Part shown: positions 8,652-17,118 of the stretch, piece after piece
Position numbering within the stretch: position 1 is the first letter of the stretch
Layout: the number at the start of each line of letters is the position of its first letter
Assembly: GCF_016907815.1 (NCBI RefSeq)
Contig: NZ_JAFBCQ010000001.1
Location: 2,046,001-2,110,000 of the forward strand
DNA length: 64,000 nucleotides
From: Microbacterium aurum
GTDB taxonomy: Bacteria; Actinomycetota; Actinomycetes; Actinomycetales; Microbacteriaceae
Direction: 5' to 3'
Position numbers and translations under genes: made by a program
The notes under the pieces: generated by a model
What the model was told of the DNA's origin: nothing
Database searches by the model: none
The model's input: only the letters and a program-made list of their open reading frames with translations

Positions 8652-9242
8652 TCAGCTCGCGGGGCGCTGGATCAGCAGAAGCCCCTGCTTGGTGTCGGCC
8701 ACCGTCACCCAGCCGTCGCCGAACTCGTACGTCATGCCGTAGCCGTCCTCGTCGGTCGTGGGAGACTGCGTGGCGTCCTCCGTGACGTAATAGCCCTCGG
8801 CGGCCTCCTCGCGGGTCCACCCCTGCGACTCCAGACGGCTGACCGCGGCATCCGCCTCCTCCGCCGTGATCGGCGCCCAGCCGAACAGCAGCAGATTGCC
8901 CGACGCGACGGAGTAGTCCGCCCACGTGCACGTGATGCCGCCCTCGAGCGTCTCACCCGCGACCGCGAAGACATCTTCCTTGTAGGTCCAGTTCTGCGCC
9001 TTCAGGTCGGCGAGGATGTCGCTGCCGATGAGGTCTTCGCACGACGCCTCCGCCGCGCCCGCCGTGGCCGTGGCGCTCGGGGTCGGAGCGGCGGTGGTCG
9101 CCGCGGCGGTCGGTGAGACCGCGTTGCCGGTCGCGGTGGGCGCCGGCTGCGCGCTGCCGCCCCCGCAGCCGGTGAGCAGGACCGGCAGCAGGACGGCGGC
9201 GCCGAGGGTGGCGGTGAGGGACAGGCGGCGGGAAGTCGTCAT
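8652..9242 (-). CDS. Predicted lipoprotein (196 aa)
   Basis: Begins with a lipoprotein signal peptide ending in the lipobox LLTGC (Cys at about residue 26), so it should be anchored to the outer face of the membrane. A Thr/Ala/Pro-rich linker follows (about residues 33-62). The folded part (from about 65) starts SCEDLIGSDILADLKAQNWTY; its first Cys could pair with GITCTWAD. I do not recognise a family beyond small actinobacterial surface lipoproteins. Only nine bases separate it from the phosphatase gene upstream, so the two are probably cotranscribed. Confidence 0.75.
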   Translation of the reverse strand: MTTSRRLSLTATLGAAVLLPVLLTGCGGGSAQPAPTATGNAVSPTAAATTAAPTPSATATAGAAEASCEDLIGSDILADLKAQNWTYKEDVFAVAGETLEGGITCTWADYSVASGNLLLFGWAPITAEEADAAVSRLESQGWTREEAAEGYYVTEDATQSPTTDEDGYGMTYEFGDGWVTVADTKQGLLLIQRPAS

Positions 9243-9251
9243 GTGGCGTTC

Positions 9252-10091
9252 TCAGTTCGTGGTGGCGGGGGAGGAGAGCAGGGTGAGGAAGTCGTCGTGC
9301 AGGATGCTGTTGGTCGCCAGCGACGAGCGCGACGCGATGCTGTCGGAGCCGTCGATGTCGGAGAACCGTCCGCCGGCCTCATGGACGATCGGGACGAGGG
9401 CGGCGATGTCGTACTCCTTGACGCCGAACTCGGCGACGAACTCGAGGCGCCCTTCGGCCAGCAGCATGTACGGCCAGGTGTCGCCGTAGCCGCGGTCGCG
9501 CCAGACGGCACGGCTGAGGCGGAGCAGGTCCTCGCTGCGGCCCACCTCGTCCCACTGGGCGATCGACTGGAAGCTGACGCTCGACTCCGCGATCGTCGAC
9601 ACTGTCGACACCGCCAGGCGTCGCGGATCGCCCTCCGGCGTGTTCGTCCACGCGCCGAGGCCCGTCGCCGCCCACCAGCGGCGTCCGAGCGCCGGCTGGC
9701 TCGCGACGCCGACGCGAGGGACGCCGTCGATCGCGAGGGCGATCAGCGTCGTCCACATGGGGATGCCCTTGAGGTAGTTCGCGGTGCCGTCGATGGGGTC
9801 GATGATCCACTGCCGCGCGCTGTCACCGCTCGTGCCGTACTCCTCGCCGAGGATGCCGTCTGCGGGGCGCTCCGCGGCGAGGATGCCGCGGATCGCCCGC
9901 TCGGTGGCGAGATCCGCCTCCGTGACGTGCGAGGCGTCGGCCTTCAGCTGGACGTCGAGATCGGCGGCATCGAAGCGTGCCATCGTGACGGCATCCGCCG
10001 CGTCGGCCATCTGCAGTGCGAGCGCGAGATCATCGGACAGATCGCCGTCGAAGGGCGCACTCCAGGAGGGTGTCGCAGCGGGGGAGGTCAC
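9252..10091 (-). CDS. hisN: Histidinol-phosphatase HisN / inositol-monophosphatase family
   Basis: Metal-dependent sugar-phosphatase fold. It has the motif WIIDPIDGTANYLKG (metal ligands and catalytic Thr), an upstream GEEYG that supplies another metal ligand, and VKEYDIAALVPIVHEAGG near the C-terminus. In actinobacteria this subgroup supplies the histidinol-phosphate phosphatase of histidine synthesis (HisN). No other his gene is nearby, so inositol monophosphatase activity remains possible. I chose the GTG at 10091, giving 279 aa (VTSPAATPSWSAPFDGDLSD); the open frame upstream of it looks non-coding. Confidence 0.8.
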   Translation of the reverse strand: MTSPAATPSWSAPFDGDLSDDLALALQMADAADAVTMARFDAADLDVQLKADASHVTEADLATERAIRGILAAERPADGILGEEYGTSGDSARQWIIDPIDGTANYLKGIPMWTTLIALAIDGVPRVGVASQPALGRRWWAATGLGAWTNTPEGDPRRLAVSTVSTIAESSVSFQSIAQWDEVGRSEDLLRLSRAVWRDRGYGDTWPYMLLAEGRLEFVAEFGVKEYDIAALVPIVHEAGGRFSDIDGSDSIASRSSLATNSILHDDFLTLLSSPATTN

Positions 10092-10195
10092 GTGGTCAAG
10101 GATACGTGGCACGGCATGCTCGATTCGCGATGAACCGCATCGGGATGGTAACGTTGCTCCTCGGTTCGCCCCTGCGAAAGCGGCGGCCACGGAAC

Positions 10196-10268
10196 GCACC
10201 TCTAGCTCAATCGGCAGAGCAACTGACTCTTAATCAGTGGGTTCTGGGTTCGAGTCCCAGGGGGTGCA
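10196..10268 (+). tRNA. tRNA-Lys (anticodon CTT)
   Basis: Acceptor stem GCACCTC pairs with GGGGTGC. The anticodon loop has CTT at 10229-10231, and the T-arm GGTTCGAGTCC is intact. The discriminator is A and CCA is encoded directly after it (10269-10271). All four arms fold normally. Confidence 0.97.
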
Positions 10269-10275
10269 CCACCAG

Positions 10276-10313
10276 GAAACGCCCCTCCCGACACTCGTCG
10301 GGAGGGGCGTTTC
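10276..10313 (+). terminator. Terminator after tRNA-Lys
   Basis: Perfect 17-bp inverted repeat (GAAACGCCCCTCCCGAC, 10276-10292, with its complement at 10297-10313) around an ACTC loop, five bases after the encoded CCA. Confidence 0.8.
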
Positions 10314-10387
10314 GCTGTGCGGCGCCGGCGCCGGGCGGGCGTTCGTCCGACGCAGATGGCGGACATCGCCGCTGATGGCGACGATTC

Positions 10388-10427
10388 GCGTCGGATGAAC
10401 GGATGCCGCCGCGCGTTCATCCGACGC
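10388..10427. repeat. 13-bp inverted repeat in the tRNA-Lys/MFS gap
   Basis: GCGTCGGATGAAC (10388-10400) is exactly inverted at 10415-10427. Further GGATGAA/GGATGAC words occur nearby up to about 10495, and a second copy of TCCGACGCAGAT starts near 10348. The 250-bp gap holds no gene. It may hold a second terminator for the convergent MFS gene. Confidence 0.5.
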
Positions 10428-10522
10428 AGATCGCCGTTTCCCGGAGGAATCGCGACGATGTGCGCCGGATGAAGGATGCGCCGGATGACGGATGCGCGGG
10501 TCCGCCCGCGCGGAGCACCCCG

Positions 10523-11746
10523 CTACGCCGCGTCGCCGACGAGCACGGCGGCGGCTTTCTCCGCGGCATCCGCCTCGTGCGCGTCGATCCGCGCCAGTGC
10601 GCGGCGCCCGAACAGGATCGTCGCCGCCGAGACGAGCACCGACACCGCGGCGAAGACGAACGGCACCGACGCGTTGAAGGCGTGCCACAGGGCCGCCGCG
10701 ATCGGGGGAGCGGCCGCACCGCCCAGGAACCGCACGGCCGAGTACGCCGACGATGCGACCGACCGCGGCAGGTCGGTGGCCTCCATGACCGACTCGGTGA
10801 GGATCGTGTTCATGAGGCCGAGCAGCAGGCCGCCGACGATGATGCAGGTCACCAGCGCGGCGGGGCTCGCGACGACGAGCGCCGCGACGAGCAGGTCGAT
10901 CGCCAGCAGCGGGAGCACGATCAGCATCGCGGTGCTGCGGGACAGACCCCGCAGCAGCAGCGGAGCAACCCACACACTCGTGACCGCGAGGGCCACGCCC
11001 CACCCGAAGAACGTCAGGCCGATCCCCATCGCGCCGAACCCGAGCGGGAACGGCGAGAAGGCGAGCAGCACGAAGAACCCGATGTTGTAGAACAGCGCCG
11101 CGATCGCGAGCACGGCGAGAGCCGGCTGGCGCAGCGCCCGGAACGGCGCCGACAGCGGCACAGGTGTGCGCTTCTCCTCGCCACCGCGCAGCAGCACCAT
11201 GACGGCGATGAAGGCGATCGCCATGAGCGCGACGACACCGAAGAACGGTCCGCGCCAGCTGATCTCACCGAGGATGCCGCCGAGGAGCGGTCCGATCGCG
11301 ATGCCGAGCCCGAGTGCGGCCTCGTACAGGATGATCGCCGCCGCGCTGCCGACGGAGGCGGCGCCGACGATCGTGGCGAGCGCGGTGGAGATGAACAGGG
11401 CGTTGCCGAGTCCCCAGCCGGTGCGGAACCCGGTGACGGCGTCGACGCTGCCGGAGAGCGCGCACAGCAGCGCGAAGACCACGATGAGCGCGAGACCGGT
11501 GAGCAGCGTCGCCTTGGTGCCGATGCGCGAGGAGATCCAGCTCGTCACCAGCATCGCCAGGCCCGTCACGACGAGGTAGCTCGTGAAGAGCAGTTCCGTC
11601 TCGACCGGGGACGCCTCGAGCGATTCGGCGATGGCCGGCAGGATCGGGTCGACCAGCCCGATGCCCATGAAGGCGATGACGCAGGCGAACGCGACCGCCC
11701 AGACTTGCGCCGGCTGGCGCCACACGCTCACCTTCGCCCCGCTCAT
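10523..11746 (-). CDS. MFS efflux transporter (407 aa) in a MarR operon
   Basis: Twelve-segment major facilitator protein. It has the DHA1-like start WAVAFACVIAFMGIGLVDPILPAIAESL, a loop 2-3 with SSRIGTKATLL, and ALGLGIAIGPLLGGILGE in segment 5, the antiporter-type motif C region. Such proteins usually export drugs or metabolites. The ATG at 11746 overlaps the stop of the MarR gene (ATGA), so the pair is one operon whose regulator probably controls the exporter. Confidence 0.88.
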   Translation of the reverse strand: MSGAKVSVWRQPAQVWAVAFACVIAFMGIGLVDPILPAIAESLEASPVETELLFTSYLVVTGLAMLVTSWISSRIGTKATLLTGLALIVVFALLCALSGSVDAVTGFRTGWGLGNALFISTALATIVGAASVGSAAAIILYEAALGLGIAIGPLLGGILGEISWRGPFFGVVALMAIAFIAVMVLLRGGEEKRTPVPLSAPFRALRQPALAVLAIAALFYNIGFFVLLAFSPFPLGFGAMGIGLTFFGWGVALAVTSVWVAPLLLRGLSRSTAMLIVLPLLAIDLLVAALVVASPAALVTCIIVGGLLLGLMNTILTESVMEATDLPRSVASSAYSAVRFLGGAAAPPIAAALWHAFNASVPFVFAAVSVLVSAATILFGRRALARIDAHEADAAEKAAAVLVGDAA

Positions 11747-12174
11747 CGCGCGACCTCCGCGGTCCGCGTCCGCGCCCCGACGATGTCGGCGGCCCGCCGG
11801 ATCGTCTCCCACTCGTTCTCGTCCAGGTCGCTGAAGCGGGGGGCGAGTGCCTCGCTGAGCACCCGCAACCAGTCGTCGAGCGCGGAGAGGCCCGCGTCCG
11901 TGGCCGACACGACGGTGGCACGCGAGTCAGTGGCGTCGGCGCCGCGGTCCACCAGTCCGGCATCCGCCATCTGCGCCACCAGTCGGGTCATTCCCGGCTG
12001 CGTCACCCGGCTGAGGGCGGCGAGGTCGCCGATGCGCTGCGGGCCGTGATCGCGCAGCAGGACGAGGGTGCGCCATTGGGCGGCGGGGGCTTCGTTTCGG
12101 GTCTCCAGCGACGCGACGCGCGTGAGCGCGTGCGCGCCGACGAGGAGACGCAGGATGTCGTCGGCGTGTTGCAT
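11743..12174 (-). CDS. MarR-family transcriptional regulator
   Basis: A 143-residue winged-helix regulator. QRIGDLAALSRVTQPGMTRLVAQMADAGLVDR (about residues 47-78) is the helix-turn-helix and the start of the wing, followed by DSRATVVSATDAG. MarR proteins usually repress a linked exporter until a small ligand binds. The start codon lies within one arm of the palindrome at 12169-12202. The frame upstream of 12174 is only a shadow of the substrate-binding-protein region. Confidence 0.9.
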   Translation of the reverse strand: MQHADDILRLLVGAHALTRVASLETRNEAPAAQWRTLVLLRDHGPQRIGDLAALSRVTQPGMTRLVAQMADAGLVDRGADATDSRATVVSATDAGLSALDDWLRVLSEALAPRFSDLDENEWETIRRAADIVGARTRTAEVAR

Positions 12175-12202
12175 ACCGCACGTATATACCAGAGGTATGC
12201 AA
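12169..12202. promoter_or_regulatory. Putative MarR operator
   Basis: TTGCATACC (12169-12177) is inverted exactly as GGTATGCAA (12194-12202). The left arm overlaps the MarR start codon and AT-rich sequence (GTATATACC) lies between the arms. This arrangement is typical of an autoregulated MarR operon. Confidence 0.65.
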
Positions 12203-12279
12203 CGGCGGGTTATCGGATCGTGATCGGCCGCACACGCGCATCGTTTGACAGCGGGACCAAACCTGAACAAACTTTCAGT

Positions 12280-12299
12280 ACCTGAATCACATCTCAGGT
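12280..12299. promoter_or_regulatory. Inverted repeat upstream of the ABC importer operon
   Basis: ACCTGA-N8-TCAGGT lies 29 bases before the binding-protein start. A TTGACA hexamer at 12245-12250 could be its -35 element, though the -10 is unclear. The dyad may be the site for the TetR protein encoded later in the same operon; that link is an inference. Confidence 0.45.
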
Positions 12300-12327
12300 C
12301 TACCTTCCAATGGTGAAAGGCACGCAC

Positions 12328-13542
12328 ATGCGGGTTACGAAGAAGTTGCTCCCCACCCCGGCGCTGGTGGCCGCCGTCGTCACCACGGCGGCTCTCGCCC
12401 TCACGGGTTGCGCACCTCAGTCCGCCGCACCCGGCGCCGACGGGACGGCGGATGCCGGACCGGCCGAGATCACCGTCGGCGTGATCACGAGCGAGACCGG
12501 TCCGCTCGCCGGCTACGGCAAGCAGTATCTCGACGGCTTCAGGGCCGGTCTGGACTACGCCACCGACGGCACGAACGAGGTCGACGGCACGACGATCACG
12601 GTCGAGTACCGCGACGACGCCGGCGACCCCGACACCGCGGTCGGTGCGGCAAAGGAGTTGATCGGCGCCGGCGTCAACATCCTCGCCGGCAGCGCGTCGT
12701 CGGGCGTCGCCGCAGCGATGGCCGAGCAGGCGGGGCAGAACAAGGTCCTCTTCATCTCCGGACCGGCTGCCGCCGACGCCCTCACCGGCATCAACGGCTA
12801 TACCTTCCGCAGTGGTCGGCAGTCCGCGCAGGACGTCGCCACCGCCGGCACGTTCCTCGGCGACCTGGAGGGCAAGACGGTGACGGTGTTCGCACAGAAC
12901 AACGCCTTCGGCCAGGGCAACGAGGCCGCCGTCAAGGCGATCCTCGGCGCCAAGGGCGCGACGGTGAACAGCGTGCTCGTCGCGGAAGACGTCACCGAGT
13001 TCACGCCGTTCGCCCAGCAGGTGCTCGCCGGCACCCCTGACCTCGTCTTCGTCGCGTGGGCCGGAGCGACGTCGGGCGCGATGTGGCAGGCGATGAGCCA
13101 GCAGGGCGTCCTCGACGCGGTCCCGGTGGTCACCGGTCTCGGCGACGCCGCGACGTTCGGTGCCTACGGCGAGGCCTCGGAGAAGATCAGCTTCTTGAAC
13201 TACTACTTCCCCGGAGCCCCCGACAACGACGTCAACACCGCCATGATCGACGCGGTCGAAGCCGCCGGCGGCACCCCCGACCTGTTCACGCCCGACGGCT
13301 TCAACGCGGCGATCATGCTCGTCCACGCGATCGGCGAGGGCAAGGGCGACGTCGACGCGATGGTGGCCGCCCTCGAGGGCTTCGAGTTCGACGGGCCCAA
13401 GGGCACCCTCACGGTCCGGGCGAGCGACCACGCGCTGATCCAGGACATGTACCAGGTGAAGCTCGTCGCCGAAGGCGGCAGCTTCGTCCCGGAGCTCGTG
13501 GACACCGTCCCGGCCGACGAGGTCGCACCGGCAGAGCAGTAA
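12328..13542 (+). CDS. ABC transporter substrate-binding lipoprotein, branched-chain amino acid type
   Basis: Extracytoplasmic Leu/Ile/Val-type (periplasmic-binding fold I) receptor anchored as a lipoprotein; the lipobox is LALTGC. The mature part begins AEITVGVITSETGPLAGYGKQYLDGF, the usual start of this family. I chose ATG 12328, preceded by AAAGG seven bases away, over ATG 12310, giving 404 aa. The linked catabolic genes suggest the ligand is an organic acid (for example a hydroxy acid) rather than an amino acid. It heads an operon of nine genes. Confidence 0.9.
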   Translation: MRVTKKLLPTPALVAAVVTTAALALTGCAPQSAAPGADGTADAGPAEITVGVITSETGPLAGYGKQYLDGFRAGLDYATDGTNEVDGTTITVEYRDDAGDPDTAVGAAKELIGAGVNILAGSASSGVAAAMAEQAGQNKVLFISGPAAADALTGINGYTFRSGRQSAQDVATAGTFLGDLEGKTVTVFAQNNAFGQGNEAAVKAILGAKGATVNSVLVAEDVTEFTPFAQQVLAGTPDLVFVAWAGATSGAMWQAMSQQGVLDAVPVVTGLGDAATFGAYGEASEKISFLNYYFPGAPDNDVNTAMIDAVEAAGGTPDLFTPDGFNAAIMLVHAIGEGKGDVDAMVAALEGFEFDGPKGTLTVRASDHALIQDMYQVKLVAEGGSFVPELVDTVPADEVAPAEQ

Positions 13543-13566
13543 GCCGGACCGCCGAAGGAACACCCC

Positions 13567-14334
13567 ATGAGCACCCCAGTCCCGTCCGCGCTGAAGATCG
13601 AAGGCCTCGGCCTGCAGATCGGCGGAGCCACCATCCTGAAGGATGTCGACCTCGACATCGCGCCCGGCAGCATCGTCGGCGTGATCGGGCCGAACGGCGC
13701 CGGCAAGACCACGTTGTTCAACGTGATCTCCGGAGTCGCCCGTCCCACCGCGGGCCGCATCCTGATGAACGGCGACGACATCACCCGCTCGTCCGTGCCC
13801 CAGCGGGCGCGGGCGGGACTGGGGCGCACGTTCCAGACCTCCAGCCTGTTCCCTCGCCTGAGCGTGCTGGAGAACGTCCGACTGGCGGCCCAGGCACGCC
13901 TGGGCGGCAACTACTCGCTGCTGCGCTTTCCGCGTCGCAGCGACCCGGCGACCGAGCTCGCCCTCGCGCAGCTCGTCAAAGTCGGTCTGACGCACAAGCT
14001 CGACACCGCCGCCGGCGACATCTCGCACGGCGACAAGCGCAAGCTCGAGATCGCGGTGCTTCTCGCGACGGATGCCGAGGTCGTGCTGCTCGACGAGCCG
14101 ATGGCCGGCGTGGCGTCGGGAGATGTGCCGGGCCTCGTGGCGAACATCCGCGACATGCAGCGCGACACGCAGTGCACGGTGCTCATGGTCGAGCACCACA
14201 TCGACGTCCTCATGGGTCTCGTGGCGAAGGTCGCCGTCATGTACGCCGGCTCGATCATCGCGTTCGACACCCCGGAGCGCATCATGGCCGACCCCCTCGT
14301 GCAGAGCGCGTACCTCGGGACGGCGGCCGCATGA
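13567..14334 (+). CDS. ABC importer ATPase, LivG type
   Basis: First ATPase of the branched-chain-amino-acid-type importer (255 aa). It has Walker A GPNGAGKTT (about residue 41), the family's GLGRTFQTSSLFPRLSVLENV segment, a signature region ISHGDKRKLEIAV and Walker B VVLLDEPMAGV. The signature has ISHG rather than LSGG; LivG-like proteins commonly vary here (LSYG, LAHG). It follows the binding protein by 24 bp and overlaps the second ATPase gene by ATGA. Confidence 0.92.
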   Translation: MSTPVPSALKIEGLGLQIGGATILKDVDLDIAPGSIVGVIGPNGAGKTTLFNVISGVARPTAGRILMNGDDITRSSVPQRARAGLGRTFQTSSLFPRLSVLENVRLAAQARLGGNYSLLRFPRRSDPATELALAQLVKVGLTHKLDTAAGDISHGDKRKLEIAVLLATDAEVVLLDEPMAGVASGDVPGLVANIRDMQRDTQCTVLMVEHHIDVLMGLVAKVAVMYAGSIIAFDTPERIMADPLVQSAYLGTAAA

Positions 14335-15089
14335 GCGCCCCGATCCTCACCGTGTCGCACCTGTCCGCGTCGATCGCAGGGCAGCAGGTGGTCGAGGACG
14401 TCTCGCTGTCGGTCGCACCCACCGGGATCACCGCGGTCCTCGGTCGCAACGGCGTCGGCAAGACCTCGACCCTGCGCGGCATCCTCGGCCTCATCCACCG
14501 GCAGGGCGAAGTGACCCTCGCGGGGGAGCGGATCGACACCCTGCCGACCCATCGCATCGTGCAGCGCGGCGTCGGCTATGTGCCCGAGGACCGCGAGGTC
14601 TTCGCCGGTCTCACGGTCGCCGAGAACCTCGCGCTGGCCGAACGCGACCGCTCGCCGCGGCGCGAGTTCGTCGCGGAGCTCTTCCCCGACCTCGTCGCGC
14701 GGCGCGGGCAGCTGGCAGGCACGCTCTCCGGCGGCCAGCAGCAGATGGTCTCGGTCGCGCGGGCGCTCCTCAACGAGAACCGCATCCTTCTCGTCGACGA
14801 GCCGACGAAGGGTCTTGCGCCGAAGATCGTCAGCCAGGTCGCCGACGCCCTCGCCGAAGCGGCCAAGGTCGTCCCGATTCTCCTCGTCGAGCAGAACCTC
14901 GAGGTGGTGCGCCGCCTCGCCGACGACGCCGTCGTCATCGCGGGCGGTCGCGTCGTGCACACCGGCAGCGCCCGGGAGATCCTCGACGACGAGGCGCTGA
15001 CCACGCGCCTGCTGGGCGTCAGCGCCGAGACCCACCCGGGCGCCTCCCACCCGGGCAAGGCGCAGAGCGAGCGGAGCGCGTCGGCATGA
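14331..15089 (+). CDS. ABC importer ATPase, LivF type
   Basis: Second ATPase (252 aa). It has Walker A GRNGVGKTS, the LivF-type block GVGYVPEDREVFAGLTVAENLAL, signature LSGGQQQMVSVARALL and Walker B ILLVDEPTKGLAP. The C-terminus has an extra 20-residue hydrophilic tail. It overlaps its neighbours on both sides by ATGA, which should keep the four transporter subunits in proportion. Confidence 0.92.
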   Translation: MSAPILTVSHLSASIAGQQVVEDVSLSVAPTGITAVLGRNGVGKTSTLRGILGLIHRQGEVTLAGERIDTLPTHRIVQRGVGYVPEDREVFAGLTVAENLALAERDRSPRREFVAELFPDLVARRGQLAGTLSGGQQQMVSVARALLNENRILLVDEPTKGLAPKIVSQVADALAEAAKVVPILLVEQNLEVVRRLADDAVVIAGGRVVHTGSAREILDDEALTTRLLGVSAETHPGASHPGKAQSERSASA

Positions 15090-15961
15090 GCAGCGTCGTC
15101 CTCATCCTCCTCACCGGCGTCGGCCTCGGCGCCCTCTACTTCCTGGTCGCATCCGGCCTCAGTCTCATCTACGGCCTCATGCACGTGCTGAACTTCGCGC
15201 ACGGCGCCTTCCTCACCCTGAGCGCCTTCGTCGGGTGGCAGGTCGCACAGGCGCTCGGCACGGCATCGTGGGGATCGTTCCTCGTCTCGATCCTCGTCGG
15301 CGCCGCCGTCGGGGCGATCTTCGCGACGCTCACCGAGCTGATCCTCATCCGGCCGCTGTACGAGCGGCACATCGAGCAGGTCCTCGTCACGGTGGGTCTC
15401 TCCTTCGCCGCGGTGGCGTTGTTCGAGGGGATCTGGGGGACGGATGCCGTCAACATCGCCGGCCCCCCGTGGCTCAAGGGAACGACCGAGGTGCTCGGCG
15501 CCCGCATCCCGAACACCTACTGGGTGCTCATGCTGGCGGCGGCGCTCGTGCTCGGCGCCCTCGTGCTGTTCCTGAAGCGGACGCGCTACGGCATGATCAT
15601 CCGCGCCGGTGTCGAGAACCGGGCGATGGTCACGGCGCTCGGCATCGACGTGCGCAAGAGCTTCACGCTGGTCTTCGCGATCGGCGGTGCCGCGGCCGGC
15701 ATCGGCGGCGTGCTCGCGATGCACTACACGACGTTCGTCTCGGCGCACCTCGGTGCCACCCTGCTGATCTTCGCGTTCATCGTCACCGTCATCGGCGGCC
15801 TCGGCTCGCTCACGGGAGCCGCGATCGCGTCGGTGCTGGTCGCGGTCCTGCAGCAGTTCGCCAACGTGTATCTCGGCGGGACCGGCGATTTCATCGTCGT
15901 CGTCCTGCTGGCCGTCGTGCTGCTGGTACGGCCCCGCGGCCTCATGGGGAGGAAAGCATGA
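15086..15961 (+). CDS. ABC importer permease, LivH type
   Basis: Membrane subunit (291 aa) with about eight hydrophobic segments. The N-terminus GVGLGALYFLVASGLSLIYGLMHVLNFAHGAF is the standard LivH start. The loop VENRAMVTALGIDVRKSFTLVFAIGGAAAG is the segment that contacts the ATPases. The start is fixed by the ATGA overlap with the preceding ATPase gene. Confidence 0.92.
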   Translation: MSSVVLILLTGVGLGALYFLVASGLSLIYGLMHVLNFAHGAFLTLSAFVGWQVAQALGTASWGSFLVSILVGAAVGAIFATLTELILIRPLYERHIEQVLVTVGLSFAAVALFEGIWGTDAVNIAGPPWLKGTTEVLGARIPNTYWVLMLAAALVLGALVLFLKRTRYGMIIRAGVENRAMVTALGIDVRKSFTLVFAIGGAAAGIGGVLAMHYTTFVSAHLGATLLIFAFIVTVIGGLGSLTGAAIASVLVAVLQQFANVYLGGTGDFIVVVLLAVVLLVRPRGLMGRKA

Positions 15962-17118
15962 CCGTCACCACCGGCGTCCCCACCCTCGTTCCGGGCCGCA
16001 CCGGCAGCTCCCTGCCCTTCGTCGTCGGAGCAGCACTCGTCGTCATGATGGCGGTGCTGCCCCTGCTGAACATCCAGCTCCCCGGCATCCTGCCCGGACC
16101 GACCTACACCCCCGGCACGCTCGCGCTGCTGTCGCTGTGCATGGTGTTCGCGGCCCTCGCGCTGTCGTACAACCTGCTGCTGGGCACCTCCGGCATGCTG
16201 TCGTTCGGCCATGCGCTGTACTTCGGCGCCGGGGCCTACGGGCTGGGGCTCGCCCTGAAGTACCTCGGCGTGCCGCTGTGGCCGGGAGCTCTCATCGCGC
16301 TCGTCGGCGGACTCGTGATCGCGGCCTTCACCGGGGCGATCTCGATGCGGGTCAGCGGCATCCCGTTCGCGATGGTCACCCTCGCCTTCGCGCAGGCCGG
16401 CTCGGTGCTCGTCCGTCGCAACCAGGCGGTCACCGGCGGTGAAGAGGGTTTGCGGCTGCCCGTCGAGCACGTGCCCGACTGGCTGGTCGGCGTCGTGAAC
16501 ACCCGCAATCTCTACTGGCTCACGCTCGTCGTCCTCGTCGTGGTGTACCTCGTGGTGCTGTGGGTCGACCGCTCCCGGCTCGGTCACCTCGCCCAGGCGG
16601 CGCGCGAGAACGAGCTGCGCGTGCAGGTGCTGGGTCTTCGCCCCTACACCGCGAAGCTCATCGTCTTCGTCGTCGCGGCCCTGTGCGCCTCGCTCGCCGG
16701 CATCGCGTACATGTTGCTGCAGTCGGGCACCCAGCCCAGCACGGTCGGCGCGGACCTCACCATCACCGTGCTCGTCATGGTCGTGCTCGGTGGCGTCGGG
16801 TTCCGTTGGGGTGCGATCGTGGGCGGTGTGCTCTACACGATCCTCGACCAGCGCCTCACGGTGCTGGCGCGGTCCGACGCGATCGCGGGCCTGCCCGATG
16901 TGCTGCGGATCCCGCTGTCGGAGCCGCTGTTCCTGCTGGGGGTGCTGTTCATCCTGGTCGTGATGTTCCTGCCGGGCGGCATCGCCGGCACGATCGACGC
17001 GTGGGTGCGCCGTCGTCGCGGCGAACGCACGCGCTCGCAGCTGCGGCAGCTCGCCGATGCGCAGGATGCCGCTGACACCGCGACGGGCGAGCCTCAGCCG
17101 GCGGAGGTGCGCGGATGA
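15958..17118 (+). CDS. ABC importer permease, LivM type
   Basis: Second membrane subunit (386 aa), longer than LivH as usual. It has LSYNLLLGTSGMLSFGHALYFGAGAYG and the coupling-loop region ENELRVQVLGLRPYTAKLIVFV. The last 45 residues are hydrophilic (RRRRGERTRSQLRQLADAQDA) and probably cytoplasmic. It is coupled by ATGA overlaps to LivH and to the acyl-CoA ligase, tying uptake to activation of the substrate. Confidence 0.92.
   Translation: MTVTTGVPTLVPGRTGSSLPFVVGAALVVMMAVLPLLNIQLPGILPGPTYTPGTLALLSLCMVFAALALSYNLLLGTSGMLSFGHALYFGAGAYGLGLALKYLGVPLWPGALIALVGGLVIAAFTGAISMRVSGIPFAMVTLAFAQAGSVLVRRNQAVTGGEEGLRLPVEHVPDWLVGVVNTRNLYWLTLVVLVVVYLVVLWVDRSRLGHLAQAARENELRVQVLGLRPYTAKLIVFVVAALCASLAGIAYMLLQSGTQPSTVGADLTITVLVMVVLGGVGFRWGAIVGGVLYTILDQRLTVLARSDAIAGLPDVLRIPLSEPLFLLGVLFILVVMFLPGGIAGTIDAWVRRRRGERTRSQLRQLADAQDAADTATGEPQPAEVRG

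Noticed and set aside
12175..14199. Long upstream extension of the MarR frame
   Set aside because: It is the antisense of the binding-protein and ATPase genes; MarR homology begins at MQHADDILRL.
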